A DNA stretch of 64,000 nucleotides from NCBI GenBank assembly GCA_007844125.1, contig CM017573.1, forward strand, positions 3,487,141 through 3,551,140, given 5' to 3'. Source of the stretch: Sinonovacula constricta. Lineage: Eukaryota > Mollusca > Bivalvia > Cardiida > Solecurtidae. Below, in pieces: positions 47,021 through 59,817 of the stretch (within the stretch, counting starts at the first letter, position 1; each line of letters begins with the position of its first letter). The translations under genes and the position numbers were made by a program. A model generated the notes under the pieces. That model was not told where the DNA came from. It ran no database searches and was given only the letters and a program-made list of their open reading frames with translations.

Positions 47021-47984
47021 TGCCAATGAGTCAAACCATGCAGGTACATCAAGACAAAAGGAAACAAATCTGTGTTTGTTCTGCCTATGCAGACCCCACT
47101 TTCTTCACAATCCATGGTCCCTTTTCATTCTCTGTACCTGCATTAATTCAACAGTGTGATATGTCAATAATTTTAACATTGCATTTAACACAGTTTTGCA
47201 GCAAATAATTAATTAAAGTATCACCAGGTACAGGACACAACAAAAGGGTTCCTGTCGGCTGTTTGCATTGAAAGGAAATGCTTTTTTTCAGTAGCGTGCA
47301 TTTTGTGGGATCTTATTTCAGGCAGCACATGCATTTATGAATGTCCATAAAATAGGGGATAATTTGAAATCTAAAATTGTAGCACAAAGGTGTGAAATAT
47401 CCAGGTTTTAGGCAGGTGTGAACAAATCAATTACATGTGGTAGTGCTCTAACAAAGCATATCAGAATTGGGATGTTTCATTAATAATATAAAATAATACT
47501 GATTGCTTTTGTGGTGTATATTGCATAATTATTTATTTGAATAGGTGTCAGCAGGAGAGTAAAGGGAGTTCAATTAAAGGTAGTTTTTATGGAAGATAGT
47601 AAGTTGCACAATTCTATTCCATCAGGCTTCATGTCAACTCTTAAATATATTAAAGTCTAGAAATGAATACCTATGGGATATGATAAATTTGTTACCTTTT
47701 GGCACATCTGTTCCTGGTTTTCTGTCAAAGTAGCAAAAAAAACTACACCTAAACCCAACAAATATTGCTAAAATGTGGTTTCTGTAATTAACACCTTGTA
47801 TAGAAATATAACAAGTCATAATTAATTGATACCATCTCAAATAAATATAGGAGACTGGATGCATAATTGGTAGATATACCCACCTGGACAGGCTAAAATT
47901 GTTAAAAATGGTTGTGTCATGTCTCCCTTGTTAACACTCAAGCAAATATAAGGGTAGTTCCATAACTGGTCCGCCCAGTGTCAG

Positions 47985-48120
47985 AATAAGGTGACTAGGT
48001 GTTTATTATCCCAGGTGTTCATGGCATGTTATACACAGTGAAGGCAGCAATATATCTGCTTCAAGTGGACACCGTTTCCAGATAACTGAAATACTATTAA
48101 TGGGATCATAAACATAACAC
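47985..48120 (+). mobile_element. Family C repeat copy
   Basis: GGTGTTCATGGCATGTTATA, ACAGTGAAGGCAGCAATATA, TCAAGTGGACACCGTTTCCA and an ending ATGGGATCATAAACATAAC give the most complete 3' half of this family in the window. Confidence 0.6.
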
Positions 48121-48285
48121 AGCAATGAAGGAGAAATAACAGGACTATATCTTGGAGAAATAAATAGAGCATGTGCAATGACTTGCTGTCCGCTGGCCAG
48201 TGATTAACACTGTCTGGTTATGTCATATTGACTGCATACCAGTCTAGGTGACAGATGGAGACCCCGCTGGGTTAATCCCTTCTTT

Positions 48286-49425
48286 ATAGTTTGTTACTCC
48301 AGACATGGAGAGTTAGTCTGATCTGTTGTTTTATAGTATGTTACTACTCTGGACATGGAGAGTTAGTCTGATCTGCTGCTGTATAGTCTGTTACTACTCT
48401 GGACATGGAGAGTTAGTCTGATCTGCTGCTGTATAGTTTGTTACTCCAGACATGGAGAGTTAGTCTGATCTGCTGCTTTATAGTTGTTACTATTCCAGAC
48501 ATGGAGAGTTAGTCTGATCTGTTGCTTTATAGACTGTTACTCCAGACATGGAGAGTTAGTCTGATCTGCTGCTGTATAGTCTGTTACTACTCTGGACATG
48601 GAGAGTTAGTCTGATCTGGTGCTGTATAGTTTGTTACTCCAGACATGGAGAGTTAGTCTGATCTGTTGTTTTATAGTATGTTACTCCAGACATGGAGAGT
48701 AAGTCTGATCTGTTGTTTTATAGTATGTTACTCCAGACATGGAGAGTTAGTCTGATCTGTTGTTTTATAGTCTGTTACTCTAGACATGGAGAGCTAGTAT
48801 GATCTGCTGCTTTATAGTCTGTTACTCTAGACATGGAGAGTTAGTCTGATCTGTTGTTTTATAGTCTGTTACTCTAGACATGGAGAGCTAGTATGATCTG
48901 CTGCTTTATAGTCTGTTACTCTAGACATGGAGAGCTAGTATGATCTGCTGCTTTATAGTCTGTTACTCTAGACATGGAGAGTTAGTCTGATCTGTTGTTT
49001 TATAGTCTGTTACTCTAGACATGGAGAGTAAGTCTGATCTGTTGTTTTATAGTATGTTACTCCAGACATGGAGAGTAAGTCTGATCTGTTGTTTTATAGT
49101 ATGTTACTCCAGACATGGAGAGTTAGTCTGATCTGTTGTTTTATAGTCTGTTACTCTAGACATGGAGAGTTAGTATGATCTGCTGCTTTATAGTCTGTTA
49201 CTCTAGACATGGAGAGTTAGTATGATCCGCTGCTTTATAGTCTGTTACTCTAGACATGGAGAGTTAGTCTGATCTGCTGCTTTATAGTCTGTTACTACTC
49301 TGGACATGGAGAGTTAGTCTGATCTGCTGCTTTATAGTCTGTTACTCTAGACATGGAGAGTTAGTCTGATCTGCTGCTTTATAGTCTGTTACTCCAGACA
49401 TGGAGAGTTAGTCTGATCTGCTGTA
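48286..49425. repeat. 47-50-bp minisatellite, about 24 copies
   Basis: The unit holds GACATGGAGAGTTAGTCTGA followed by TCTGCTGCTTTATAGTCTG and TTACTCCA or TTACTACTCTG. Most units are 47 bp; those with the extra TAC are 50 bp. Blocks of several units recur (for example TCTAGACATGGAGAGCTAGTATG forms at 48780, 48875 and 48920), indicating multi-unit duplication. Confidence 0.95.
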
Positions 49426-50324
49426 GCAATATAACTCATGAATCTCAACCATACTATATATAATTGATTCTAATTTTAATTGTCATAATGAAACAAATCA
49501 AATGAATGTAGCAATATGAAGCTAAGGCAATAATTTTCGGGAAATGTCTGCACAAAAATGCTTCATTTTGTCTTTAAAATTGTGTAATAATTACCTAGTA
49601 ACCAATTTATTGCAACATGTGTTACCACTGCAGCATGGTGCAGCATAACAATCTTATAACATTGTGTTGTTGCATCGTAGTAGAGAAGTCAAGACAAGAG
49701 CAGTAGGCCATTGTGAAGATGTTGATCAACATTGTGACTTGTGACTTGAGTTGTACTGGTAGTTCTACCCAGACATGCCTGGGGTGCTCTGTTCTCCAAT
49801 ACTAATCAAGCGTAAGGTGCTTATTGTTATACTTAATCTTTATCTGCAGATAGAGCTGCAAGAAATAATATTTGTAAACAACAAATGTTACAATACATTA
49901 TTCATCTGTAAATAAGTAGCTCCTGTTCACGCAGTTTTGTGTGCAGTGTTTTATGATGTAAAATGATGAAGAATATCTAGCATAAATCTTTCACAGCTGT
50001 TAAGAAAGAACCAAACGTGAACAAGTTTTATGGATAATCAATGTAGTTTAATCAAACACATCTCGTAACTTATCAAGCAACAGAAATGTGTCTAATATTG
50101 TTCCCGCTGTGAAAGTGGCAGCAAAAGAAAATCTTAGCATGACCAATTTAATTCTGAAATCACTATTTTTTTATAAAACCCCCAAAAGTTGTCAGTGGGT
50201 TTCAATTATAACCATTCTTCTAATGGTTGAAAATTGTTAGAAATATTTTCACCTATAACTATGTTTCCAGCATAAAATTTAACAATTGGGTCCTGCAAAC
50301 TTGTGATGCAGTCCCAAGGCATCT
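49426..50324. other. Non-coding DNA with a SINE fragment
   Basis: A family B fragment lies at 49745-49830 (GGTAGTTCTACCCAGACATG, GGGGTGCTCTGTTCTCC). Otherwise nothing is recognised. Confidence 0.55.
49745..49830 (+). mobile_element. SINE family B fragment
   Basis: CTGGTAGTTCTACCCAGACA followed by CTGGGGTGCTCTGTTCTCCA matches the conserved central block of family B. The head and tail are missing. Confidence 0.5.
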
Positions 50325-50425
50325 CCTCAGCAGTGTCAGCCCACGATTGTCGGCAGTGTCAGCCCACGATTGTCGGCAGTGTCAGCCCATGATTGTCGGC
50401 AGTGTCAGCCCACGATTGTCGGTGG
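50325..50425. repeat. 23-bp tandem repeat, about 4 copies
   Basis: GTGTCAGCCCACGATTGTCG plus GCA repeats four times with one substitution. It lies within an 82-codon open frame (50227-50475) that is otherwise unsupported. Confidence 0.92.
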
Positions 50426-50939
50426 CAAGCTGCCAACTGGCCAATTGTCAACTGAAGATGTCACAATTACTGTAAATTCTAAATCTGAACAATGCCATGA
50501 TGGTAACTGATTAATGCCACTTTTAATATGTTACTCATTTATTCATATCTTAACCCTGGTTGTGTTGACACTCATCAGAGTCGTCTTGTGACAATATTAG
50601 GATACAATATGCTGCTAGAGGGATGTTGATGTTTTGACATTAGGTAGAGGACCTGTACCTGTAATATAAGGTATTTTCAAGTATCTTGCATTATTTCTCA
50701 CATGCATCAATAAGTACATGGAAACCGTGATGTACTGAAATTCAAACTGTGAGCAATTATTATATTAGCCTAAGGATGGTTGGTGATTATGGCCTTGGGA
50801 CTCTTTAGTGCTATTTTCTCCTAAGTGGTAATTTTCTTTCAGAATTAAGAAAAAGATAAACTTTTTTCCCATTGGAAATATGACTGATTAATTCCAATAA
50901 AATTTATAGAAGATGCCTAGTTGGGTGCATCAGGTGAAG
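50426..50939. other. Non-coding DNA, nothing recognised
   Basis: AT-rich sequence; I see nothing in it that can be named. Confidence 0.6.
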
Positions 50940-51300
50940 GTTTCCTCTAAACTTCTTCTGACTGAAATCGAATCCTTTACAAAAAGATGACAGGTGCTAT
51001 AACTTGAGAGATACTTAATGGGTGTCTCAAAGATGGTTGGCAATATTTCAAGAAGAAATATAATTCTTTCATCTCAGCATGCGTTCGACTGACATTTAAA
51101 CCTTTACAAAAAACTGACCATTGTAAAGGTTTGAGAGATACTCTGGGGATGACGCAAAGATGGTCAAAGCTATTGAAAATATTTCTTGAAGAAATCATAT
51201 TCTTTCATCTTAGCTTGAGCTTAACTGACATTTAAACCTATACAAAAACGATAACAGTTGTAAAAGCTTGTATGACACTTGGACGACGCTCAACGATGCC
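50940..51300. repeat. Diverged tandem repeat of about 135 bp, 2.5 copies
   Basis: Each copy has ACATTTAAACCTTTACAAAA or a variant, a TTGAGAGATACT block, TCAAAGATGGTT or GCAAAGATGGTC, and ATTCTTTCATCTCAGC. The third copy breaks off into CpG-containing sequence near 51280. The copies differ widely, so the repeat is old. A 73-codon minus-strand frame (50977-51198) spans two copies and is probably incidental. Confidence 0.7.
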
Positions 51301-51375
51301 TTGACAGCGTTCAACGCTAGACGACCTTGTGCCATTGGCACCAAGTGATGTCACAGTAATGGGTACCCTCTCCCA
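51270..51375. other. CpG-bearing patch with internal near-repeats
   Basis: GACGACGCTCAACGATGCC and GACAGCGTTCAACGCTAGAC are related strings holding several CpGs in an AT-rich region. A GTGATGTCACAG string (CRE-like) follows. No gene or element is recognised. Confidence 0.3.
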
Positions 51376-53157
51376 TAGCAGATCCTTAGCCTGGGAAGTT
51401 AACAAAAGCTCCCAGTTGGACAGAGTGTTAGAGTAATAGAGATTGTCACCGGGCTGTAATGTATAGTAGGGAATTACTGGACAATAGGAGGAAGAAGAGA
51501 AGGTACTGGTGATACACGGGGGAGAACAGAAACCAAGACATGGTTAGAGCAAGATGAGGGATGCAACCTCTTGCTTAATGCATTAGTTAGGGGTTACCAG
51601 AGACTTAAATAAAGGTGGCAAGTCAAATTGGGTAAAGCCATACGACACTTATTTGTCAGCAAGATTTGATGATAGTGCTGATTGTCATGAGCAATATATG
51701 GTGAAGTGAGAATTATGGAAATTATTGACATGGCACATAAGATTGGCTCGCCTTAAATTAAATTCTGGAATACTTGATTGTTCAATGAACAAGAACTAAG
51801 TTTAAAAAAAAAATCGGAAGTTTAACAATGTTGCTTGCCATATTTTACAAAACAAAACTAAGAATTTTTATTATTGTGCTGGTTGTACGCTGGCTTGTCA
51901 AGACGAAACTAAAGCTGCCAGCAGAAATAGCATGGCGGCAACACTGTAATACATTGTACCACTAGTTGACCTAGAATAACACATTTTCTCTTGTTGAATG
52001 CTCTGTTCACAGCATTTTGTTTATATATTTTTACATGTGACTTTGATTCTGTGCATCAACATTTTTTTAAACTCAGCTTACAAGGGAAGTTATATGACAA
52101 TATTGGGATATATCTTGACCGGATTTTGCTGTTTTCCAAGCTCTATTGTTAAGTCTCCATGATTTTGCAAATTCCAAATGATTGTAGACAAGTACAGGTA
52201 TTTTAAAATGAGCTTTCAGTACAACACATTTTCCCTTTTATCAGCTATTAATTTTTGTTTTTAATTATACAAATGATCATAATAAAAAATCTGTATGCAG
52301 ACAAATTAAAATTTAAGAAACAAATGCATAGGATATATGACTTAATTAGGCTTTCAGATAAAAGCACAATAGCTTGTAGATAAATAGAGATGCTAGAGAA
52401 AAGTTTGTGCTTGTAAACAGGTGTAGAAATGATATTATTCAATGACACAAGAGACTGTCAGCTGTTACGGGTGAAATAAATCTACATACAGAAAATAGAC
52501 CTCCCATCCTAATGAGTATATTTTTAATAGAGATTTAATAATAAAGGCTCCATGCATCAGGGTGTGGCCATTAAACTTGTTGAGAGAAAAAAAAGCCAAC
52601 TGTTTTAATGTTAACTTCACTTTTACAAGGTCCTCAATTACAGTTAATATTTTATCTTTATTCTTAAGTATCACATAAGTTACGCTGTTGTAGCTTTAAG
52701 TACTATGGATATTTCATGTGTTTTTTCTTTAAGTAACCTCAATAGTTTTATTTATTTTTGTTTAAGGCCAGATGTATTTCTTGTTTTTCTCACCTTCATG
52801 TTTAATTGATAATCTATGTTTTTTTGTCATTTATGTACACAATGTTCATTCAAGTTATGATGATAAAAACACAATACATCTCTGATTTGTTAAATAAACA
52901 CTCATAAAAAGCAGGAAAAAGTGATCAAGCTAATTGTTTTTTTTATCATTGTTTGCTTAAAAGCATAGCTTTAATTGACATAATCACAGCAAAAAATGTA
53001 AACCAATTATTTCTTCTTGCTATCATCTATTGATTAATGTGAATTGAATTAGTTTATGCTGAATATGAATTGATTGATATTGAGTGAGTGTGCCTGTATT
53101 TTTAATCATTTGTTCTTACTTTATCTTTTCACTTAATCTCAGCATCTGCAACTGCTA
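51376..53157. other. Non-coding AT-rich DNA
   Basis: No exon is supported. The parts around 52480-52680 (GGGTGTGGCC, TGCATCAGGG, TTAATAGAGATTTAATAATA) have enhancer-like words but no decisive feature. Confidence 0.55.
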
Positions 53158-53415
53158 CGTTCATCACTTTGCTTCCAGCCAGCAGTCATTGGAGTAATTA
53201 TAAGGGGACACTGTCACATGGTTGGGAGTTCACTTGGGGATTTCTGCCGATGGTTATTGATTTTCAGGGGACAGAAATGGGATTAGTGGGACATGCTTGC
53301 TGCAGGGCACAAAAATGGAAAATTATTGATCCGAGGGGAGGGGAAGAACCCAAAGCACGCATGCCACGCGCGGAGCGACTTTTCATGGGGAATGCACCAT
53401 TTGACATGTGTTGAG
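53158..53415 (+). other. Balanced-GC block with CpG cluster, possible conserved element or exon
   Basis: A clear composition break: GATCCGAGGGGAGGGGAAGA and CACGCATGCCACGCGCGGAG hold several CpGs within 60 bp. An open frame of 81 codons (53169-53414) covers the block, but its product (GFLPMVIDFQGTEMGLVG... and PRAERLFMGNAPF) matches no family I know. Upstream TTTTCACTTAATCTCAG could act as an acceptor (ending near 53141), but no donor precedes the stop. It could be a 3' exon, a regulatory element or a decayed insertion. Confidence 0.3.
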
Positions 53416-55034
53416 TAGAAGATTGCTTCATTTCTTGTTAGGGTACAGTAACTGTATGGTGATGGGATTTTCGATTCTCAGCTATGGATTGATGGTACCA
53501 AACATGTGCTAAATTCACTTGAATAACATGACAGTCATAACAAATGTTGTTGTATGGATTGAACTGTTAAAGTTTTAATGGATGTTGTACAAAATCCATT
53601 ATTACAGAAACAAACAAGTGTTTTGAGGAATGCAATGATTAACTTGTGTTGTTCAATTTGAGAAAACATAGTGTAGTTGTTAAAATAAATATAACACAAA
53701 AAAGATGTTATTATAAATTAGCTTGTTACTGTGACAAAGAACATGTAAACATTTAGATAATACATATAAAGTTGGTGTTTAAGATAGTTTTAAACAACTG
53801 TACCTTTAATAGGTAGGCATTTAATGGATTTATCTGTTTAGTTTTAATCTGTAATTTGCATAAAATGCCATAACAAAAGTATGTTCAAACCAACAGTTGG
53901 TTTACAAAAGAAAAAATCAACTAACAGTGATGTTTCATTGCTTCCACAAGAAGAAAAATGTTGAAATAAGATGGAGTTCTGTTAAGATGGTATCCAAGAG
54001 GATAGTTGACAAGTGAATGGCTATTGTTTGCTAGTGTAGACCCATTATTGTGTCTGAGCTTCAGACTGTGACATGGAGTAGCCAAATCAAATCACCCTGT
54101 CAAAGTTACAAGAGGCACAAGCGCTTCAGACATAAAGAACGCAGGTGATTCTATTGGTTCTAATATCTTATAACTAAATGATTGGTTGTGAAAGAATGTG
54201 AGATTTGATTTAAAGGAGCTGTGTAATGTTTTAGAACTATAGTAAGAGTTGAGATGTCCTACAAGAGATGCGTGTGAGACAATCACTGGGTAGACAGTAA
54301 TATGGTGCAATAGCAAAACAAGTGTTACAAAGGTAAATGTTAGGATTATAATTTTAGACAGTAGAAAGATGTCAGAGTTGATTCATAGAAGTGATAAAAT
54401 GTTATAATCTGATGTGAAATGTTCTCTTTTGGAGACCATTGTTGTCAAGCAAACTTGTTGTTTTTAAACAAAATTATTGTTTGTAATTGTAGACAATTTT
54501 ACTGCTGAGTAGAAAATTGTAAGATGAAATATAAAATAAGAGTGTTACTGGGGAGATGTTATGATTGTATTTTCAGATAATAGAAAATCCTGAACCTTAT
54601 GGTTAAAGATGTAAGGCTATGTTGTTGTTTCTGCAAGACTTTAGGGAAATAGCTTACTTGTACTAAATGTGACTTTCTTGCAAGAAAGATAGGAAATAAA
54701 AACTTTTGACAAAATTCAGTTCTACATGAAGCATAAAATGTTGTATGCATCATGTTAAAACTGCACATCAGTGCTAATATTAGAATCACTAAGAAGAACA
54801 GTATGAGGGCTGCTGAACACCAGAGGTCACTCACTGTGTTTATAACAGATGACTTTAAAGGCAACATGTCAATCGCAGTAACGGTCCATTGTATCCATAG
54901 GGATAATGAGTGTTTGTAACAGGCAGTACAAATAGGGAATGGTCACTAATTCCTAGATATGCCACATACAGGTGCATCCACAGCCAAAGTTTATTCTAGG
55001 AACAGTTGACTTTTGATAATGGCTTAGGTATATT
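53416..55034. other. Non-coding AT-rich DNA
   Basis: No exon or repeat family is recognised. Minus-strand open frames at 54092-54316 and 54559-54867 lack splice signals and a recognisable product. Confidence 0.55.
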
Positions 55035-55220
55035 TTTAATCTTGAACTTGCATTTGTGTTTGAAAAGTTGACATTGTTGTGCATTTTTGTTGGAAAAGTT
55101 GATGTTTTAGTGTATTTTTGTTTGAAAAGTTGACATTTTAGTGTATTTGTGTTTGAAAAGTTGACATTGTGGTGCAATTTTGTTTGAAAAGTTGACATTG
55201 TGGTGCATTTTTGTTTTAAA
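55035..55220. repeat. 31-bp minisatellite, about 6 copies
   Basis: TTTGAAAAGTTGACATT followed by GTGGTGCATTTTTG repeats at exact 31-bp steps (55067, 55098, 55129, 55160 and 55191). The overlapping 100-codon minus-strand frame reflects the repeat. Confidence 0.93.
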
Positions 55221-56944
55221 ACGACAAAACGTAAAAATCGAACAATATATGACATGTTGTAAATGCTTGCTAAAGTCCACGGCAGATGGAATATCTTTAC
55301 AATATATGACTTGGAAGTGTACTTGCCTGTTGAAGCTATGAAAATGAAGAGATTATGTAAAGCATCAAGTTAGGCAAGACTGCTAATCTTGTATTCTAAG
55401 AATTGCTGGGCGATTAATTGCTTGTGAATGGATTTTGTGACACAGGTATGTCTTGCTTTGAATTTATTTTCTTGAAGGTTTTTAATTGTAGAATATATAT
55501 GAAGTTTATTTATTATGGAACATATTCATAATGTTAATTTGTTAATTAATTTTTCATTGTCAGATAAATTATGCATATATCAAAATGTTACTTCATGACT
55601 TTTAACTGCAAAGTGTTTAATGTTTATTATTACTTGTCCTTTGTGTTGAAGTATATATTTACTGAATAGCCACACACAGAAAAATATATAAGATATATTT
55701 GTTAAAACTTTAATATATGAATGTCCCACAACAGTAAGAAATGGCTATAAAACCATAAAATAGTTTTTGTAGATAATAAAATGTTTTTTGTCAAATTTCA
55801 GGTAATTTTTAATGTAACAATATTTAGACAAGCTTGCAGAAAATGTTTGGTTAGATTTTTTTTTATAGAAATATAATTTTAAAATTTTATTTGTCTGCAC
55901 ATACTGATTGAATAGTTGATATACTAGTATGATTCAGAGGTCAGAAACAAAACATGAATCATGTGACATTATTGAGATCTGGCGGATCAATTATTATAGC
56001 ATGTTCATGTTAACAGGTTGTGGCAGGATGTCTCTGCGCTTGATCAGGGAATTGGATGACATTGGATGCTGCATTAAATAAACATCCTGTCAGACAAATC
56101 CATTATTGAAGGTATAAATTAAAATTGTCACATTTGTATAGAAAGGATGATCCTCTAATACTTATCATGAATTGATCCAGTAAAAGGCATGGACCTTTTA
56201 CAATGTTGGTGAATAATAAAGAGAATTTCCCAAAATAAAAAGAAATAAAATGCAGCAGTTCCAAAAATGCAGCAGTTCCAGTTAGTGCATCTGGCACCTA
56301 CAAATCAAGTTTAGAAACAGATAGTTGAAAATGAAGAGAATTTACCTTAAATAAAAACAAACAAATGAAATACAATGTTCCTGGTTAGTGCATCTAAATA
56401 GGTTTTAGGTAAACAAACTGCTAGTGGTCAATAATAAAATGACAGTTCTAATAGATCAATACTAGGCAACTGAACGTAATAAAATGGGAAAGGATTTTAT
56501 TTTGTACAGTTTACACAGTCATTATCACTTAACCCTTTTATTCATAGTAAATGTATAGGGTTTTAAAAATTCACTGATTTTGTTAATTTCCTTTGAAACA
56601 GTTTTAAATAATTTTAAACTGTTGCATGTTTTGGCATATAATAACATTACCTAGATTAAACTAGTCTACAAATGAAGCCTTAGTTGTGTTGATGCAGCTG
56701 AAGATGAAAGGAATAATTGTGAATGCTTTACAAAGGTGTAAAATGGCATATGTATGAGCCAAAGGGTTAAAGGTTTTCTTATAAACTTTTAAAACAAGAA
56801 AGAGAAAGGAAAGGGACAAAGAAAATATATTAGGGGTTGGGGAGAGGAATACAAGGTGCACAAGTATCATATATTGCCAGCCTACAGAAACAGTCTGTTA
56901 AGAATGAGCATTTGTTTATGCAACACTAGCATGTAACTTTAGCT
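55221..56944. other. Non-coding AT-rich DNA
   Basis: Nothing recognised. A short near-duplication (AATGCAGCAGTTCC twice, about 56250-56280) and a related segment near 56290-56400 are the only structure seen. Confidence 0.55.
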
Positions 56945-59325
56945 TCAGTTCTCTGTCACACAAACCTGCACATAGACACACTCAGGGACAGATAAGGAAT
57001 TATTGTCAGTTCTCTGTCAAACAAGCCTGCACAAAGACACACTCAGGGACAGATAAGGAATTATGGTCAGTTCTCTGTCACACAAGCCTGCACATAGACA
57101 CACTCAGGGACAGATAAGAAATTATGGTCAGTTCTCTGTCATACAAGTGCACACATAGACACACTCAGGGACAGATAAGGAATTATGGTCAGTTCTCTGT
57201 CACACAAGCGCGCACATAGACACACTCAAGGACAGATAAGGAATTATAGTCAGTTCTCTGTCACACAAGCCTGCACATAGACACACTCAGGGACAGATAA
57301 GGAATTATGGTCAGTTCTCTGTCACACAAGCCTGCACATAGACACTCTCAGGGACAGATAAGGGATTATGGTCAGTTCTCTGTCACACAAGCCTGCACAT
57401 AGACACACTCAGGGACAGATAATGAATTATGGTCAGTTCTCTGTCACACAAGCCTGCACATAGACACACTCAGGGACAGATAATGAATTATGGTCAGTTC
57501 TCTGTCACACAAGCCTGCACATAGACACACTCAGGGACAGATAATGAATTATAGTCAGTTCTCTGTCACACAAGCCTGCACATAGACACACTCAGGGACA
57601 GATATGGAATTATAGTCAGTTCTCTGTCACACAAGCCTGCACATAGACACACTCAGGGACAGATAATGAATTATAGTCAGTTCTCTGTCACACAAGCCTG
57701 CACATAGACACACTCAGGGACAGATAATGAATTATAGTCAGTTCTCTGTCACACAAGCCTGCACATAGACACTCTCAGGGACAGATAAGGAATTATAGTC
57801 AGTTTTCTGTCACACCGGCCCACACATAGACACACTCAGGGACAGATGAGGAATTATAGTCAGTTCTCTGTCACACAAGCCTGCACATAGACACTCTCAG
57901 GGACAGATAAGGAATTATAGTCAGTCTTCTGTCACACCGGCCCGCACATAGACACACTCAGGGGCAGATAAGGAATTATAGTCAGTTCTCTGTCACACAA
58001 GCCTGCACATAGACACTCTCAGGGACAGATAAGAAATTATAGTCAGTTCTCTGTCACAAAAGCCTGCACATAGACACACTCAGGGACAGATAAGAAATTA
58101 TAGTCAGTTCTCTGTCACACAAGCCTGCACATAGACACTCTCAGGGACAGATAAGGAATTATGGTCAGTTCTCTGTCACAAAAGCCTGCACATAGACACT
58201 CTCAGTGACAGATAAGGAATTATGGTCAGTTCTCTGTCACACAAGCCTGCACATAGACACACTCAGGGACAGATAATGAATTATAGTCAGTTCTCTGTCA
58301 CACAAGCCTGCACATAGACACACTCAGGGACAGATAAGGAATTATAGTCAGTTGTCTGTCACACAAGCCTGCACAGAGACACACTAAGGGACAGATAAGG
58401 AATTATAGTCAGTTTTCTGTCACACAAGCCTGCACATAGACACTCTCAGGGACAGATAAGGAATTATAGTCAGTTCTCTGTCACACAAGCCTGCACATAG
58501 ACACACTCAGGGACAGATAAGGAATTATAGTCAGTTCTTTGTCACACCGTCCCGCACATAGACACTCTCAGGGACAGATAAGGAATTATGGTCAGTTCTC
58601 TGTCACACAAGCCTGCACATAGACACTCTCAGGGACAGATAAGGAATTATAGTCAGTTTTCTGTCACACAAGCCTGCACATAGACACACTCAGGGACAGA
58701 TAAGGAATTATGGTCAGTTCTCTGTCACAAAAGCATGCACATAGACACTCTCAGTGACAGATAAGGAATTATGGTCAGTTCTCTGTCACACAAGCCTGCA
58801 CATAGACACACTCAGGGACAGATACAGAATTATAGTCAGTTCTCTGTCACACAAGCCTGCACATAGACACACTCAGGGACAGATGAGGAATTATAGTCAG
58901 TTCTCTGTCACAAAAGCATGCACATAGACACTCTCAGTGACAGATAAGGAATTATGGTCAGTTCTCTGTCACACAAGCATGCACATAGACACTCTCAGTG
59001 ACAGATAAGGAATTATGGTCAGTTCTCTGTCACAAAAGCATGCACATAGACACTCTCAGTGACAGATAAGGAATTATAGTCAGTTCTCTGTCACACAAGC
59101 CTGCGCATAGACACACTCAGGGACAGATATGGAATTATAGTCAGTTCTCTGTCACACAAGCCTGTACATAGACACACTCAGGGACAGATAAGGAATTATA
59201 GTCAGTTCTCTGTCACACAAGCCTGCACATAGACACACTCAGGGACAGATAAGGAATTATAGTCAGTTCTCTGTCACACAAGCCTGCACATAGACACACT
59301 CAGGGACAGATAAGGGATTATGGTC
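56945..59325. repeat. 61-bp minisatellite, about 39 copies
   Basis: The 61-bp unit contains CAGTTCTCTGTCACACAAGC, CTGCACATAGACACACTCAG and GGACAGATAAGGAATTAT. Variants such as ACACTCTCAG, ACCGGCCCGC and AAAAGCATGC recur in blocks. Every unit keeps a GATA word, usually AGATAAG. This is the longest array in the window. Confidence 0.97.
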
Positions 59326-59817
59326 TTGCACATGGAAACTGCACAGACAACTTACCAAACAGAACCCCCTCCCCCTAAATAAACAAAAAAACAAACAAAC
59401 AACAATAACATAATCAGTAGCAATCTAGGTTGATTTTAATATTTTAAGTTTAATTGTTGTATTTATTTTCTACTTGTTATACTTAAAGTATTAACCAGTA
59501 TAAAATTATTAATTGAATATTTGTTATTAAATCATTATTATAATATCATTTTAATAATGACTGATTTATAACCTGTACGTTTAGATAGCCACCTCACATA
59601 CATATGATCAACAATGGGATGTTTACCTTAGGGTTTTGTTACCTGTATACCACCTGCGGATTGAATGATTACCTGTAGTAATGATTTATTGAACCTACTA
59701 AATACAGTCAGATCACATATTTATCAAACCTAGGAAGAAGGTGTAGATCTAGATCAGACAGCTCCCCTGCTCTGGGACCTGTCTTATGAGCATCTACACT
59801 TCTTACCTAAAATGATG
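59326..59817. other. AT-rich spacer between two arrays
   Basis: It begins with an AAACAAACAAACAAC simple tract (59380-59405), then AT-rich sequence. No gene is seen. Confidence 0.6.

Larger units (their letters stand above)
45191..48285 (+). other. Presumed intron downstream of the exon
   Basis: It starts with GTGAGT. No further exon is recognised. It holds family D copy 2 (45975-46200), an octamer-bearing patch (46930-47020) and a family C copy (47985-48120). The parts around 46430-47280 have balanced homeodomain- and POU-like words and might be regulatory. Confidence 0.55.
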
